Positions 42,761 through 55,613 of a stretch of DNA of 64,000 nucleotides are shown here, piece after piece. Numbering within the stretch: the first letter of the stretch is position 1; every line of letters begins with the position of its first letter. Made by a program: the position numbers and the translations under genes. The notes beneath the pieces were generated by a model. It saw only the letters and a list, made by a program, of their open reading frames with translations. It searched no databases and had not been told where the DNA came from. The stretch is from assembly GCA_000320605.2 (NCBI GenBank), contig KB445793.1:2004803-2068802 (forward strand). The letters are read 5' to 3'. This DNA comes from Gelatoporia subvermispora B (lineage: Eukaryota; Basidiomycota; Agaricomycetes; Polyporales; Gelatoporiaceae).

Positions 42761-45700
42761 ATGGATCCCAACCAGAATGGTGCATCTGGCGCGCGCCCCA
42801 ACTCCCAAGGTAACTGCGCCCCCCTGTTTATCTGAACCTCTTCGAAGACTCAGCCTACAACACCGTGTCGTGCAGCGTTTAATCTGACAAGTCCGGCACT
42901 GCAAAACCAGATACATGAGCTGGCCAAGACACTGCCCCCTCCACGCAAACAGAATACCGCATGCGACGCTTGCAGGTACGTAGTGGCGGATCTTCGCGCA
43001 TACACCGGCCATCATTCACTTGAGCAGAGAGAGGACGCGACCTGCATAGAGTTCCGTCCTTCGCTCTGCTCAGCGCCCTTCCTTGCCAAGTATGTCCGAC
43101 TGATTCCTGACGTCCTACAGAGCTCGCAAGGTGAAATGCCACCAGATCCCAGGCCAGGACAAGGTACGTCTCATATTTTCGTTCGAGCCATTATTGCTAA
43201 CTCCGCCGTAGTGTCAGGTATGCTATAATTTGCCCGTACGGTTCTGCCGAGTTCACATATGCGCGCATATAGCACTGCCTTTCCAAGAATTACCCCTGCA
43301 CGTATGTCTCCGCGCGATCTCTTTGTTCTCTGCAGGCTGACTTCACCCAATTACGCAGGCACCACATACAGCAGGCGACAAGTGAGAAGAAACGCAACGC
43401 TGCGGCGCACAAACGACCGCGCACCCTTAGCGCAAGTCATCCGAAGTGCGTCGTCTTCGAACCCTCCCACGTCCACAACCTGAATATTTCCTCTTCCAGC
43501 CCCAGCTTCACAGCTCCCGGAGCTTCTCGCCAGTAAGCTCGCCCTCACTCGCTACCGGTGCTGTGTTTGCTGACATGCACTGTGCGCAGCTCTTCGGACC
43601 CATCCGTTTCCCATCCCTCCTCGTCCAACTCCTATCACCCCCAGCCGGCTCCCCGCTCATCACCTGGCGTCTATCCGCAGCAGTACCCTATCACGGTGCA
43701 GACGCCGACGAAGGACGTGCTTGCGTACCTGTTCGCCCCGCCAGATTCGAGGTCAGATCTGTCCGCTTTCTACTCGCGCACGCGCTCACGCTCATCTTGG
43801 ATTGCCGGTCATAGTAATAGCGCCTCCAATCGCGGTTCCCCCACTGGCCACACGAACGGAAATGCGTCCCCCTCACACGTCCGACCATATGGCGCTCCGG
43901 GTCAATCGTATATGTTCGGAGGGTATGCAGACTGGGGCGAGCTCGGCATGCGCTTGGCCGACGAAAGTTTCCGCGTTGAGTGAGTCCATGCTCGCTCGCA
44001 CTGCGGAACGTATACATGCTGACTTGCGGGGCTTCTTCCTTCCCAGGTTTGCGCTGGACCTGGTCGAAGTCTTCTTCCAGATCGTCCACACGCGCCTCCC
44101 GCTGCTCAACCCAGCGCAGTTCCGCGCACGCTTACATCTCAGCCTGTATTCTCCCACAGCTCATCGGGAACATCTGTCCCAGTCCCCGCCTGGCCCGTCA
44201 TCTTCCCACAGCCCCAAGCCAACGGCCAACAAGCCACTCCATTCTGCGTGCGTATCTATCAACGTACCTCCTGACCAATGCACATCGTTCCTGGTCCGGG
44301 GCCGACAGTAGTGCTGACACACGTATCATGCTGTCATCAGATTGGTTGCGACCGTTGTCGCGTGGGGAGCCAAGTTCTCCGAGCACCCATTACTGATTGC
44401 GGACCGCAAGCGGAATTCAAACCAGAGTTTACTCGCCAAGGCACTTATCCACCGTGCGCGCAGCCTCGCTGAGGACCTCAAGGTCCATCGTATACCCAGC
44501 GCCGACCATGTCGTCATCGCGCTGCTCATCGAGCCGCTGCAGAGCCGTACGCCTCCACCCTTAGCCTATCTTGACATGCGCAGCTGACATCTCCACATTG
44601 TCCCTCGTTCATAGAAAGACTAGACGAGTCGAATGGTACGACTTTCGATATTCGCACCGCCTGCGCGGGCCGAAGAATGCTAATTCCGCGTTCCAGGCTT
44701 CCACGGCTTTTGGCTGATGTCTGCTATCCGGCTCCTGCTCGATCTCCAGGTATGTAGTACACGCGGTGTGCCGGGGGCACAGCCATCCCTTGCCTTGAGA
44801 GCCCCTGCTGACCCGGCCCTGCGCCTAGATTAATCATAAATCTGTCATGTCGAATATCGAGGATCCAGAGGCTCGGGGGACGATGATATTTGCGTGGTGG
44901 ATGGCGTGCCTGGCCGACGCATACCGAAGTGTGTATTATCGGCGAAAACCTATGCTGTACGTTATCCTTTAAATTCGACTGTGATTAGAGAGGAGTTTTA
45001 CTGACTTGTTACTGTAGGGACGACGATGACTACGACATAGATTTCTATACTGTCGGGCCTGTCCCCCCAGATATTATCGAGTCACACGCTCCGCAACCGT
45101 CTCCTAGGGAGCAGCTTGAGGTGAGCGCGGTATTTCGTATGCACTGCACCGGCTTCTGATTCTGACTCTTGCGTGTAGTTTCTCGTAAGCATCACGTTTT
45201 GTTGATAGGAGCAACTGGACTTCTTACAGGTATCAACCTACCAGGGGTACTACCGAGCGGCACATGCACTCGCCCGCATCGCACGTCAGATGGCGCGGCA
45301 GCTGTGGCGACCCGCGACCGAGTCTGACGGCGTGCCGCACGACGTGCTTCGCATTATCGTGACGCAGCTTGTTGACTGGCGCGATGAGCATTTGCAGCAT
45401 GTCGGCGTGCCGAGCAACTTCGAGGCGGAGTGGGATTTCGTTAGTGCCGTTAGTGCTTGTGAGTTCACCCCATTCCGTATCACGTGTTGAACGATGTTTG
45501 CTGAGACGGGACGGTAGGCGCGAGCGATGCGACATATCACATTATGTGGATCATCCTCTTCAACGCGCTGGATGATTTCGGCGTCCGCGAGATCAACGAC
45601 CTCACGCGCTCAGGCAGCCCGGAGATGCTCTTGCCCAATCACTCGCAGATTGAAAGCACGAAGAAACAGATTATGGACGAGGCGCTGCATGGTGCACTGC

Positions 45701-46135
45701 GCATCGCGGGATTGGTGATTCATCTCGCTCTTCTCTTTGATAAATGCATCAGTTGAACACCGCCCGTACAGGCCGGAGTTCTGACCACGAACGGCTACCT
45801 CGTAAGTGTAATCTTGTCCCGTGAGGCGTTTGCTAACCACCGATGTACTCGGGCAGCGACTCGACTGTGCTGTGATGCACGTCAGTTGCATTCAGGCAGG
45901 GGAGCTTCTCGCGCGCTTTGGGCGTCCCGAGGCGGCGAATTGCATCGATGGTCTGAATCAGTACAGCTACGCATACGAGGAGTGCGCAGAACAGGCCGCG
46001 AACATCCAGCGGCTGTATAACCAAGCCACGAACGGCGAGAGCGAGTTTAACCACATGGCATCCGTCCTCACCCGTGACCAGCCCCAGACGAGCACCGACA
46101 TGAGCGTGGATCACCCCTTCACATATCGCGCATGA
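42761..46135 (+). CDS. Zn2Cys6 fungal transcription factor, 19 exons
   Basis: Exons join in phase throughout: 42761-42809, 42876-42975, 43121-43163, 43212-43217, 43273-43301, 43359-43445, 43500-43532, 43590-43979, 44047-44247, 44341-44546, 44615-44635, 44697-44749, 44829-44956, 45018-45120, 45179-45184, 45230-45458, 45518-45714, 45772-45801 and 45857-46135. The product is 729 residues. The zinc cluster (about residues 47-77) reads CDAC-RARKVK-C-HQIPGQDK-CQHC-LSKNYP-C, so all six Cys are present, and is followed by a basic KKRNAAAHKRPR stretch. The middle matches the fungal transcription-factor regulatory domain (FFQIVHTRLPLLNPAQFRAR; VATVVAWGAKFSEHPLL; SAIRLLLDLQ). Two exons are only six bases: 43212-43217 encodes Cys-Gln of the zinc cluster. 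The second, 45179-45184, is less certain because skipping it also keeps the frame. Targets are unknown. Confidence 0.87.
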
Positions 46136-46446
46136 GCGCGCGGCATCATGCACAGTGCTTGTGTGCAGGCGCTGTCCATCTTATTTATCTAACGGATTTT
46201 TCGGGTCGCCGAGCGGATGCAGAATGTACGGATGGAGGATCAGAGTTTTCCTTATTTTTTTGTAGCACATCTCACCGGGACTCTTGTTGCCGCATGCGTC
46301 GCTGTAATGAGTAGGCTGTTGTATCTTGTCAGGACTGTAGACATCCAGGAGTACAATAGAAGGAAGCATGAGCGACACCTGTACAACGTAGAAGAGCACC
46401 GCTCGAAAGGCGGGCGAGAGATAATAAAACACGCGGTGTAATGAAG
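46136..46446. other. Convergent intergenic region
   Basis: About 310 bases between the stops of the Zn2Cys6 factor and UTP3. No genes seen. Confidence 0.5.
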
Positions 46447-48703
46447 CTAAAGACGGACGCTCTTGACAGTGCGGGTAATACCCGTCTTCTCGCCGTCGTA
46501 GCGGCTGGCGTCCATGCCTCCCTTGTACACTGCCTTCTGCGACGCCACCCTTTTCTTGGCCTTCTCATATTTTTGCCGCTTCTTGACACGGGGATTGCGG
46601 ACGCTCTTCCCGCGATGCGGTGTTAGGCCCTTGTTCTTCAGAATAGCACGAGTCAATGAACGGGGACCATCCGCCGAATCATCGATGACCGGTCTGTAGG
46701 ACATTGTATGAGCTCCAAATGGCGACGGGAGAGTGACGGGTAGATGAACAAACCTAGCGGCTGCCTGGGCCTCCTCGTACTCCTGCTTCTTTTGCTCCTT
46801 CTTCTCCTTCGACTTGCGCTGCACGAGGTCATAGTAGCCGCTGGCATCTCCGCCCGCCTCGCTGCCACTGCCGCTGCCAAACTCATCCTCCTCGCGCGCC
46901 CGCTTCTTCTCCTTGCGCGGTTGCGGCTCGACGTCGTCGAGGTCGTCGCCGCCCTGTCCGCGCCGAGGGGCCGCTTCGCGCGCCATGCGCTCCTCGCGCT
47001 GCTGCTTGCGCTCGCGGTACGGTATATCGTCGTCTCCGCCCATTGCTGCATTCCGCGCGCCCGAACGGCGCGCACTCGTGTTTTCGATCCGCGATGTGTG
47101 GAAGCGCAGCGACTTGCGGCGCGCCGCCTTGTCTGCCGCGTCCGCGGCCTGCAGCGTGGTCGTCTCGCCATACACGTCCGTGATGTGGGCTGCTGGCTGG
47201 CGCTTCGACGAGGACGCGGGGCGCGCGGTGAGGTCCGGCTCAACGAGGTCGAAGACAGGCTTGGCGGGCTCGGAGTTCGTCTTGCGCCTTTTCTTTGGCC
47301 GATCCTCCGCGTCGGCTGCTTTTGTTTTGCGTTTGACCTTCTGCTCGCTCTCCATCCGCTTCCGCGCTGCCTCGGAGGCTTCTCGGAGTAGGCCCTCGAG
47401 CTCGTCCAGACCGACCTTCCTCTTAGGGTCGTACGTGAGCAGCTTCCGGAAGCCCTCTTCGGTGTTGGGATCCAGCTCTTCTTCTTCCTCGTCGCTGTCA
47501 TTCTCGCCCTCATCTTCGTCCTCGTCGGAGAGGCCAAAGTCGAGGTCTTCCAGGGTGGCAAGAGACTGCTTGAGAGAAAGAAGGCGAGGTAGGACAGGGT
47601 GTGAGCGGAGGAGCTCTGGCCGCTGGACGTATTTCTCGCTTGTGCGTAGATGGAAGTAGAATGCCAGGGTGGTAGCATATGTCAGCAGAGCCTCTGTACT
47701 TTTCAGTCAGCTACGCTCAGAATTACATGAGACAGACGTACGATAATGGAGATGAGCCATCCCCAAGCCGAGAGCTTCCGGCGACTCGACTTCGTACCTA
47801 AGAATCAACCACCGTGAGTGCTTCAGTGAGACACGAAGAGAGAGAAACGTACTCCGCTATCCGATTCTGGGCCTTTACGAGTTTATGGGCGACATCGTCC
47901 CAGTCACGGGCCAATGCGAGTGCCTCTGGATTGGTCTTTTCTAGATGCCGGAGCAGCGCTTGTTTGTCCTGAGGTAATGACTGAACAGCTGAAGGGGCTT
48001 CCAGAAGCACACTACGAGTAGACGTCAATAGCGAATGTAGAAGAAAGTAATATAACGCACTCGTCTTCCTCGACAGTCACCTCGACGGCGTCACCCAAAC
48101 CGAAATCATCATCCGCGAGAGTATCCCTCGCTTTCGCCTGCAGCCGCTTCGCCTCCTGCTCCTCCAGCTCGTTGGCCTCCTCATCCTCAGAGTCCAACTG
48201 TGCAGCATTCGAAGAGTAGTAGGCGGACTTCTTCCATCCCCAGCCCTCCTCCTCTTCCGATTCTTCGTCTGAGGATTCTGAAGACTCAGCCGCTTTGCCC
48301 TTCTTGGCCTTCTTCTTGGCCTTCTTCGAGCGTTCGCGTGGCTCTTGCAGCTCTTCAAGATGATCATCCCCGTCCTCAAATTCCTCGTCTCTATCCTCAT
48401 CGTCCTCCTCAGAGTCATCCGGCATGCCTTTCAGGGCGAAGACCTCATCCTCGTCTCCATCGTCGCTGCCGCCTACATCGTCATCTTCCAACAGAATCTT
48501 GTCCCTGGACGCATGAACTAGATATCAAGAATATCAGGATATCGTCAGCGTATCAGATAAGTCTGTAAAGACGTACACTGGTCTTCCACATCAAGAGGTA
48601 TATCCTCCGCTCTCTCCCAACGGTCGAGTTTGCTGTCCTTAGGGTTGAAACCGCGTGGCTTTGATTTTGGGCCTTTACCCTTGGAATCACGTCGGCGGAC
48701 CAT
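46447..48703 (-). CDS. UTP3: U3 snoRNP protein Utp3/Sas10
   Basis: Exon 1 is 48703-48579 and exon 2 is 48504-48061. They join in phase and lead into LLEAPSAVQSLPQDKQALLRH, then EYEVESPEALGLGMAHLHY. A long exon follows from about 47680, carrying TEALLTYATTLAFYFHLRTSE. One further intron of about 58 bases near 46687-46744 precedes the last exon. The N-terminus is basic then very acidic. The middle is the Sas10/Utp3/C1D domain. The C-terminal block is the Sas10 domain (ILKNKGLTPHRGKSVRNPRVKK, split here as ILKNKGLTPHR then GKSVRNPRVKKRQKYEKAKK). Utp3 is part of the small-subunit processome and is needed for 18S rRNA maturation in the nucleolus. Confidence 0.92.
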
Positions 48704-51392
48704 AGCAGACAACAGCAAATGAAGCAGAGCTGATAGAGCGTTCCAGCCGGTCGCGCTGAACGGATGCTTACTGGTGGCAAAATTCGACATCCAAATTTGG
48801 CTGCGTCGATCGAGGAAGCCACGTGCGCAGAGATCGCATCGTGCTTTGCGCGCCGATGGCCCAATTCCACCAACCTCACGAAGCCTGCGTGCTACATAGG
48901 ATGATGGAAAGATATCTTCCTGAGACCGATCTCGGTATAACCCATCTCCTTGTTTTCTCAGAGTATCCTCTACACATTTGCTTTCAGACAATTTCTCGAG
49001 CGAGGAGGCTGTGAACTTTTGGCCAATTGATCGTGGAGAAATCATCCATTTCCTTGTATTCAAGGTCAAGATGCATCTGCAGTAACCGAACATCAAACGT
49101 CGAGATTGATCATTGATAGACTTCTCTGTGTTTTGAGATTTTCAAGTTTTGTCCACTGCTATCTCACATCGCACTGACGCGACACTTTGAGGATGTACTC
49201 GCGAATGTGTGACGATGCATTGACGGTTGTCAGCTGCCAATCCTCAGCAGCACAATCGTGATACATTGTTCTATTTGGCCGGTATGATACTCTTCGCCCA
49301 AAATGTGGTGTCGGTTTTGCGATAACCAGGTAGATGTGTCCTAGCGTCATCCAGATACAGCCGGAGACACGCATATCTGCGTCAAGATGTCGTTAGGCTC
49401 TACTCATTGTAAGTCACACACTAGGGGCCGAAGGAACCGCCAGTGGAGGCAAGAGCTGAGATGCATGATATAGTTTGCTGTACATACCAGCTATTGGACC
49501 ACCGTCTGTCAAACGCGAGACAGATCGAAACAACAGCTCCCGCTCCCATTGACATGTATATCGCCCACACGGGACGATCGCCCAGTCCTGAAGACCCAGG
49601 CACAATATGATTTCATGCACACCCTTCTTTACATCTTATCCTCACAAATTTTGGCCTAACGAGCATCGCAGCACCCACACACATGGTGTGTATGTTGCTA
49701 TGGGAAGACCCGGAAGAGCGAGCGAGGGATCGGCCGTAATAGGAGAGTCATTGGGAGTACCTTGCTCCTGTGTGAACGGGGCTTCATCTGAGCTAGTTTG
49801 CTCATTGGCATCCCCAATCCTCGGCCTTAATCCCTGGTTTGCTGTTTTGTGGGATCTCTGGATAACACGTTCATCGATAGTGCATTTGCCATTGTCTATA
49901 ATCGATACTTTAGCAGATCTCAAGCGATCGGGGCTAGTTGGGACTTCATATTGATATCCTTCAGCGAGTTTCTTGATATGATTCATGTGAACCAAGCGGA
50001 CGACTCATCCTCCTTGTTTTCAGACATCCTCTACTTCGTCTACTTCCTAAGTGTCCCGTCGAAAATCAAAAGGGATTGGCCATGTGCAGGTATCGCGTTT
50101 CAGTGATCTCTGCGCTTGTCGTCGTGAACAGGTATCTATCGTTGTTTGGCACCAGATCCATTGTCTTAACATTCTCTACGATAATGCAGGAGAATCTGAG
50201 CAAGACAACAATTCCACTGACTTTTGATCTCGAGCATTCTAACAGGGATACACAAGATATCGCAGACATCAACGCTCGCAGAGAATCGCTGACTCCATCG
50301 TGCACTGAAATCTTATCGCCAATATTTTGATGATGGTCACACAAATTTTGTCGTAGGTGACGACACATTACACTTGCGTACTGAGCGTTCTAATGTTGAC
50401 GTTCTTTCCAATCGGATTTTTTGAGACATTGAGTACACTCTTGACATGGATATCAACTGACGCTCAATCTATGCCATTCCCTACGAGGCAAATTACTAAT
50501 TGATTATTTGGGAATCATGTCTATGCATGCGACTGGAGATTGTGCAGAGGGTTGAATACATCATACATATATCCAACATGGGTCTCTGTGCCACAGAGCT
50601 CTGTGCAGCGCATGGGGGAGCCACAGCCTAGATTTGCATCTTCCAGACTCCGGAGACCACCGTTACTTCTAGACGTACGAGGCAGGCGTTATAAGGCTGT
50701 CTCTTCGGCGACCTCAGTCTCACAGTACAATCGTAACTGCAGTCGGGTGCATCACTGCATATGTAAAGCAAGATTCGACCGGTAATTTCCGCAGCTGTGC
50801 TAGATTGTGTATTAGCTTCGTCGTCCTTTAGAACTCTTTGAACTTGAAAATGCGCTAGTGCTGAGTCGGATTATATCCCCTCATAAGTAAGTAATCGATG
50901 AATTCTCTGACTACATCCGTTTGTTGGGAGAAACATCTCTTGTTAATGAGTATAGCGCTCGCGGGAGACGTCCTCGTCAGGATCGGCGTGATGCCCGTCA
51001 TCGATGTGTTGATCGCAAATTGGGAGTTCATCTTCGCCATTACGAAGAGCCTCAGAAAATTCAAAAACTTGCCCATCCATTACATATCAATATGTGCGCA
51101 CAGTCGAGTGTTATTGCGCCCGTGTCAATATGCTCGCAGAAAGGTGAGTGGCTCTCATGGTACGGTTATCTCTTTAGATGATAAAGTGATGAGCTCTCCT
51201 AACGGCTTATTTATGGTTTGTTCTGGTCGAAGTCTCGATTTATATATTATTTGCGCTCGGTTATGATATGGAGGGGGCTCAGTCCTCACCACAGCGAAGT
51301 ACTTCAATTTCCACAAGGTCTTACGAGGGCTGTCGATGTTATTATATCCTCGCGAGTGTCTATAACACTGGAGAATCTACTATGCATGAAAA
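48704..51392. other. Long poorly coding region
   Basis: About 2.7 kb between the start of UTP3 and the stop of the dehydrogenase gene. It is richer in A+T than its surroundings. Short frames on both strands (for example 49642-49995 minus, with a Ser/Thr/Glu-rich stretch, and 50898-51266 plus, with hydrophobic runs) could be exons of an unrecognised or decayed gene, but I could not chain them. No repeat or RNA gene recognised. Confidence 0.45.
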
Positions 51393-52752
51393 TTACTTAT
51401 CGTGAGTGATCGAACGCGTCACACCCTTCCACTCCTCCAGACAACGCAGGACTGTCTCGCATCTATCACGAATATTGGCCTCCGCATCTTCCCCTAACGC
51501 GAGTAATTCTGGTAAAGGTGCCGTAGAAACGGTGTCATCCCCGTCTATATGTTGACGACTCGTCGACGCCGCAAGCCCCTCACCGTAAACCACGTCAATG
51601 ACAGCGTTAGCGGCCTTGACCGGATCCCCGTGCTGCACGCCGTCTTGGGTATTCATCCACTTCAGCGTGTCCAATCTCATTGTCGAATAATCTGCGATGC
51701 GGCCTTCTTCGAAACGTTGCAATCGCTCGGCCTCTTCTTGCGACCTTGGCTCCGCGAAGAGGGATGGAAGAAACATCGGTCCCATATCCCCTCGAGATGC
51801 GGCCAGGGCGTCGTTCAGCGCGTCGGGAGAAACGGGCATGACGTTGGTGTTCTTCCAGTTCGTCGTGCGCAGCCCACCGGGTAAGACAGTGAGCACGCGA
51901 ATGCCGAAGGGTGCAAGTTCGGCTTTGAGTGACTCTGCTGCGGCTGGATTGATAGATGTACACTCAGAAGCTCTCGTTGTTGAAGTTCTCTTCGACTCAC
52001 CATCAAGTGCCGCCTTTGAAGCCGCGTAAGGACCTTCCGCGATCATGAGCGCTTGAGATTAGCATAAAAAGGAGCTTGCCCACCTATCATCTACGGAAAA
52101 CAGAATAGAGGGTCATCATCATTTCAGATTCAGGATCAAAGCGTAACATACTGGGATCTGAGCTCTCCAGCTACTACGACTGCCAATGAACACCACTGTC
52201 CCGGAACGTTGTTTACGCATGCACGGCAGTATTGAATTGGTCACATTGATTGGGCCGAAAAAGTTGAGCATGAATTGCTTCATCATATTGCTGAACCTGC
52301 ATCGCTATCGTTACCACAGTCCTGTGCGTTGACTGGTGACAAAACCTGGACATACCCCATCTCCTCCATGACGCTGACCATCCCCCCTCCTGCGTTGTTC
52401 ACTAAGACGTCCACACGACCAAAGAGGGAGAGTGCCTCTTCGGCTTTCTGCCTCAGAACGCTGACGTCTGCTGTCACATCTAGTTGCAATGAGCGGCATT
52501 CGCCCTGAGGTCGTTTGTCTGGGGCGCTGTTTCCTTCCTGCAGATCCCCGTTGCTTTCGCGCTCGAGTTCTTCAAGCCTGTTTAGGTTCCGAGCAGTCGC
52601 GATAGCCTTGTCGCCTCTCGCTACCACCGCTCGAACGAGTTCTCTCCCGAGACCTTGCGATGCGCCTTGACAATCGATCAACATACATTTAGTATGACAC
52701 GCAAGTGGATGATCTCACCCGTGATCAGCCATACTCTTTGAGGGCGGACCAT
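51393..52752 (-). CDS. Short-chain dehydrogenase/reductase
   Basis: Exons 52752-52719, 52665-52356, 52290-52152, 52051-52001 and 51943-51393 are clear. The Rossmann loop TGASQGLG follows MVRPQRVWLI. The NNAGG motif, the active-site Ser region (VVFIGSRSSWR) and catalytic Tyr and Lys in YAASK are all present, so the classical SDR active site is complete. The enzyme would use NAD(P)H on an alcohol or carbonyl; the substrate is unknown. The join between the third and the YAASK exons is out of phase by one base. It is restored if a 7-base exon (52090-52084) and a 32-base intron (52083-52052) are used, giving 363 residues. Otherwise a one-base loss at the donor is possible and the gene may be damaged. 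Confidence 0.82.
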
Positions 52753-53319
52753 TGCGAGCGATTGAACAGGGTGTCACGCAATCGACATCACATTATATAG
52801 CACTTCGACCACGCCCGCAGGCAGTGACGTGAACGATGGAACTGAACCCTTAGCATGTGCTTACAAAGGAGTACATTAGTCCCTCGTGCAGTCGGAACGC
52901 AGGCGGTGCATTCCCACCCTCCTCAACGTTCAACGTTCAACACTGAGCTCGCTGCTCAGCTAGAAGATAGACGCTGATACGCAGGCTATCTGCCGACATT
53001 CGTATCTTGATATAGATATGTTCCATCGAACACGGATGTATGTTGGTGAGGCTCAATGGCGGTCAGACATTATTCGTGCCAGAGCTACCTGTAGGAGGGT
53101 CGTTATCAACAGAATCGCAGCCGCCCTGATGCGCAGTGAAAGAAGCACGTCGATCAGATAGAAGGCAGCATCGGAGCCTGGATAGGGTCACGAATAAGCC
53201 GTAACTTCCTGATACGGAGCTTGCAAGGTGTGACACTACCCGGGTGTCTATGCGATCGAACAATCTCTGGGTAGCCTATCCCCTACGAGAGAAATCCATA
53301 AAATAAGAGAAATACACAG
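52753..53319. other. Intergenic region
   Basis: About 570 bases between the start of the dehydrogenase and the stop of the Erv46 gene. A short tandem word CAACGTT is repeated near 52923-52940. No genes seen. Confidence 0.5.
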
Positions 53320-55239
53320 CTACATCAGCTTTCCATTGGAGTACCCATGGCCCGCCGATCCGGAGCCAGCACTCTTTTTCAGAGTACGGCCTGCAACGAA
53401 TAGCACACTATCAATCAGTGATGCTACTGTGAGTACACCACCGACGATCGCGCATGTGCTGTGAGGCGGTAGGTAAGCGTCATGGTGGCACAAATTGGAC
53501 GCTACTTACGATGTGAGGAAATGCGCGAATGACTGCCGCGACTCGGCGTGTGAGATCAGGATGGGAGAGATCTCGTAATTGAAGAAGGCACCTGGTGGTC
53601 TGTCATCTGAAGTGTTCCCGATGGGATGTCCAAACCTTCACGAACCTGGGATGCCAACGGATGTATGTGCCACATGCAAACCAGCCTGGTCCTTCTCTTG
53701 TTGTCCGGCCGTGAGGTCGCGCTCGAAGTGCGTTGCACTGTATTGATTAGTGTTCACCTATTTCTCTACATGTCAGACGAGGTCACAATAGCTGTGCGAT
53801 GAACTCACGCTCATGCCGTCGAGGGTGCGGAACTGAGTTGAAACGACCTTGAGGAAGTACTGGAACATGTACTGCTGTTTGGAGGTCTGCAACAACAATC
53901 AGCATTAGCAAGTCATGATATTGAGTTTCATAACAAGGCCTACTCTTCCGATAGCTCCATCGAGAGGATTGCCCTCAATGCCCATTCGGCGCCTCATCTC
54001 CTTACCAGACTTGGCCTTCAGAATATCGTACTCGTCATCACCTTCGAAGGCAAATTCGTGGATCGTGTGGCTGAAATCGTGACGATTCCCGTCATCCTTC
54101 AGGTATGGCACGAGGTCGTACAAGTTTTGCGAGCCGGAGCGGAACGAGCGGCCAGGGGAAAGGTGGATGTTGCCGACGACCTTGTTCACACGGACACGAC
54201 CAGCTATGTTGCAACCCTCGTTCGCCTGATCCTTTAGTTTCTCAGACCAACCCTCGTCGACACACTACACGGGAATTTGCGTCAGTGGAGACAAATCCAG
54301 TGGAGAAGAATACCGTACCTGCTCAATTCCCTCAGGGCGGTTGAAACTCCAGCCTCGGTTCACATACGCCTGACGGACATCCTCGCACGAGTTGCAGCAT
54401 CCACCTGCAGGTTCCACGCCACCGTAGCAAGACCCGCAATATCCACCTTGGCGCTGTTCGTTAAGCTTGTCGATATCGTTCCGCAGCTCGCTGCTCGCTG
54501 CATTCGGGACGGGGAGCCCCTTCTCCGTGAGACGTGTCTTGATAATGTTGTGGGAGATGTCGGTTTGCGTCTCTCCGCTGATGTCCATGACGTCCAGGCT
54601 GAGGACTGCGGACGGCTAGTCAGTGCCTGCCCAGAGAATAAAATCATCACGGCGTGAGGGACATTCGCGGATGTGGGAACCGCCATGGGCGTTACGAGAA
54701 ATAGACATGGTACCGAAGCTCACGCAGAACTACTTCCGTTAACAGAAGCCACACGGCAGCATCACTAACTTTGCCACAGCAATCGGAGGCCCCAAACACC
54801 AAGTAAAAGTCGTGTACTCGCAGTACCCGGAGGACGAAAGTCAGGCCTAACTCACGGTAACATGGGACTCTTGGGAAAGTCACGTTCATCTTGACGGTTA
54901 ATTTCTCTCCTCGGCTCTTGTCGACTTGGATGGAGGTGTCCACGTTCACTCTCCGATAATCGAAGAACTCAATGGTCGTGAATGCAAGGATAATCGCAGC
55001 GGAGAGGATGGTCACTTTAGATCGTTACATTCCGGGTCGGTCGGACATAGTTTCGTGAGACATGCGGCCACGAGCTGGAGAGTAGCACTCACGGAGTGCG
55101 CCAGTACGTGTCTTGACTTTCACATCTTCCATAGTCTATAACGACGGTCATTCACATGGTGACACGTCAGTCCGTCAACAATTCTGACCTTGCCAAAGGC
55201 ATCGACGCCCTTCAATGAGCTCAGAAAGCCCTTCGCCAT
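53320..55239 (-). CDS. ERV46: ER-Golgi cargo receptor Erv46/ERGIC3
   Basis: The start is ATG 55239-55237 (MAKGFLSSLKGVDAFGK, exon 55239-55189). The frame continues through TMEDVKVKTRTGAL, then a membrane helix (VTILSAAIILAFTTIEFFDYR). Next comes the lumenal part, with SLDVMDISGE, a Cys-rich block (GGYCGSCYG..GGCCNSCEDV) and VNKVVGNIHLSPGRSF. A second membrane helix (TCAIVGGVLTVASLIDSVLF) lies close to the C-terminus, which ends at TAG 53320-53322 with the tail NGKLM. The protein cycles in COPII and COPI vesicles, pairs with Erv41 and retrieves escaped ER proteins. Two membrane helices flanking a large lumenal domain match the family. About seven to eight exons; I have not fixed every junction. 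Confidence 0.92.
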
Positions 55240-55613
55240 TGTGTCCAGTCCGTGCTGCCGTAGCCAGGGAACCCAGGGAATCTCAGAGGATGAAAGAAAG
55301 AGAAAGGAGCAGTGCTCCGTGGCGGGTGTTCGTCGAACGAGGAGGAAGAGTGATAAACGTCAGTATGCAGCGGTGCTTTAGCACCTGGAGACACGGCGCG
55401 TGCATCCTCCCGGAGCGAGCAGGTGACGTGTCATGCACATGACCCGCAAACACGTCCTCTCACCTCCGCCTCAAAAGTCAGGTCCACCGCTTCTTCCGAC
55501 CATTTACCTCACATTAGCCGGCAAGAGCTCACAAAACGGACATGGAGCAAGAAAGCAGATACAATATAAAATTGCCGAACAGTCCGAGGAACATCCGCAA
55601 GCTCAGGCCCGTT
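55240..55613. other. Intergenic region
   Basis: About 370 bases between the start of ERV46 and the stop of VPS45, both on the minus strand. It should contain the ERV46 promoter. No specific site recognised. Confidence 0.5.

Noticed and set aside
46744..47659. Plus-strand frames of 215 and 248 codons
   Set aside because: They lie antisense to UTP3, whose minus-strand frame carries the Sas10 domain; the plus products are Leu/Arg/Ser-rich shadows.
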